This document shows, one piece after another, positions 63,773 through 64,000 of a stretch of DNA of 64,000 nucleotides. How positions within the stretch are numbered: the stretch's first letter is position 1; each line of letters begins with the position of its first letter. The stretch is from Pseudomonas fluorescens. GTDB taxonomy: Bacteria; Pseudomonadota; Gammaproteobacteria; Pseudomonadales; Pseudomonadaceae. The translations under genes were made by a program, and so were the position numbers. Where the stretch lies: contig NZ_CABVHQ010000010.1 in the NCBI RefSeq assembly GCF_902497895.1, positions 57,635 through 121,634 of the forward strand, given 5' to 3'. The notes below the pieces were generated by a model that searched no databases, was not told the origin of the DNA, and was given only the letters and a program-made list of their open reading frames with translations.

Positions 63773-64000
63773 ATGAGGCGCTACCACATCACCGTCGGGG
63801 CCAAAACCACCGTCGACGGCACCGTGCGCACCGGTTGGGAGTGCAGCACCATCAATGGACTGGCCATGGCCCGCGAAGGCGATGAAGTCTATTGCCCGGA
63901 ATGCGACAGTACCGGGGAGATTGCCTGCGACGGCCCGCACCTGGTGGACCTGCTGGATGGACGCCACGCGGCCCTGGACGGCGACCTCTGCAGGTGCAAG
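63773..64000 (+). CDS. PAAR-domain protein (3' end cut by window edge)
   Basis: The 76 visible residues (MRRYHITVGAKTTVDGTVRTG...) form a PAAR domain, which caps the VgrG spike of a type VI secretion system. Zinc-ligand candidates are YCPECDSTG, and DGPHLVDLLDGRHAALDGDLC RC shows the domain's second half. An AAGGAAAC site lies before the ATG. In this family a toxin domain commonly follows, but that part is outside the window. Confidence 0.85.
   Translation, partial: MRRYHITVGAKTTVDGTVRTGWECSTINGLAMAREGDEVYCPECDSTGEIACDGPHLVDLLDGRHAALDGDLCRCK

Overview
This window is Pseudomonas chromosome, most likely from the fluorescens lineage. The basis is the conserved gene order (recO-era-rnc-lepB-lepA; der-bamB-yfgM-hisS-ispG-rodZ-pilF-rlmN-ndk; iscX-fdx-hscA-hscB-iscA-iscU-iscS-iscR; cysE-trmJ-suhB-secF-secD-yajC-tgt-queA), the high GC content, and many REP palindromes of the GTAGGAGCTGCCG and GTGGGAGCGAGC types. 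No species can be named from the sequence alone.

Layout. 0-5.2 kb: recO (cut by the window edge), era, rnc, a decayed DUF4845 gene, lepB and lepA, all on the minus strand. 5.5-7.7 kb: lptG-lptF, the inner-membrane half of the LPS exporter, divergent from pepA-holC-(conserved protein) at 8-10.4 kb. 10.4-19 kb: a self-contained trehalose phosphotransferase island. TreR (plus strand) is divergent from treP (EIIBC), treC (trehalose-6-P hydrolase), a LamB-type porin, a fused EIIA-HPr-EI protein, and a small EIIB-like protein that lacks the phosphorylatable cysteine. Each of three spacers in this operon holds a REP pair, and a mirror-image double operator lies between treR and treP. 19-31 kb: an HTH protein, guaBA, a Zn-ribbon protein, a TSUP transporter with a divergent LysR regulator, xseA with an M23 endopeptidase, and leuA. 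30.8-42.5 kb: omega-amidase and methionine aminotransferase (overlapping pair), then the der-to-ndk housekeeping run. 42.6-48.3 kb: the isc iron-sulfur assembly operon behind an IscR-controlled promoter. 48.5-57.4 kb: cysE, trmJ, suhB, a glycine-zipper protein, secDF-yajC and tgt-queA.

At 57.5 kb there is a complete tRNA-Leu(CAA) with its own promoter and terminator. Synteny with ordinary core genes ends there. The last 6.4 kb is a gene-poor accessory tract. It holds a probable toxin-domain remnant (PBECR2-like), a DUF6124 gene behind a leader with unusual repeated hairpin loops, an orphan secreted protein, an AraC-type gene fragment, a lipoprotein, a cupin/AraC (GlxA-like) divergent pair, several GGGGACAG-type repeats, and the start of a PAAR protein (type VI secretion spike tip) cut by the right edge.

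The most unusual points are the DUF6124 leader RNA candidate, the cysteine-less EIIB paralogue, the decayed DUF4845 gene between lepB and rnc, the composite repeats with TTAACYGACCGGCATTGG ends, and several genes whose stop codon and last residues come from a repeat element. No CRISPR array, rRNA, integrase or complete insertion sequence was found.
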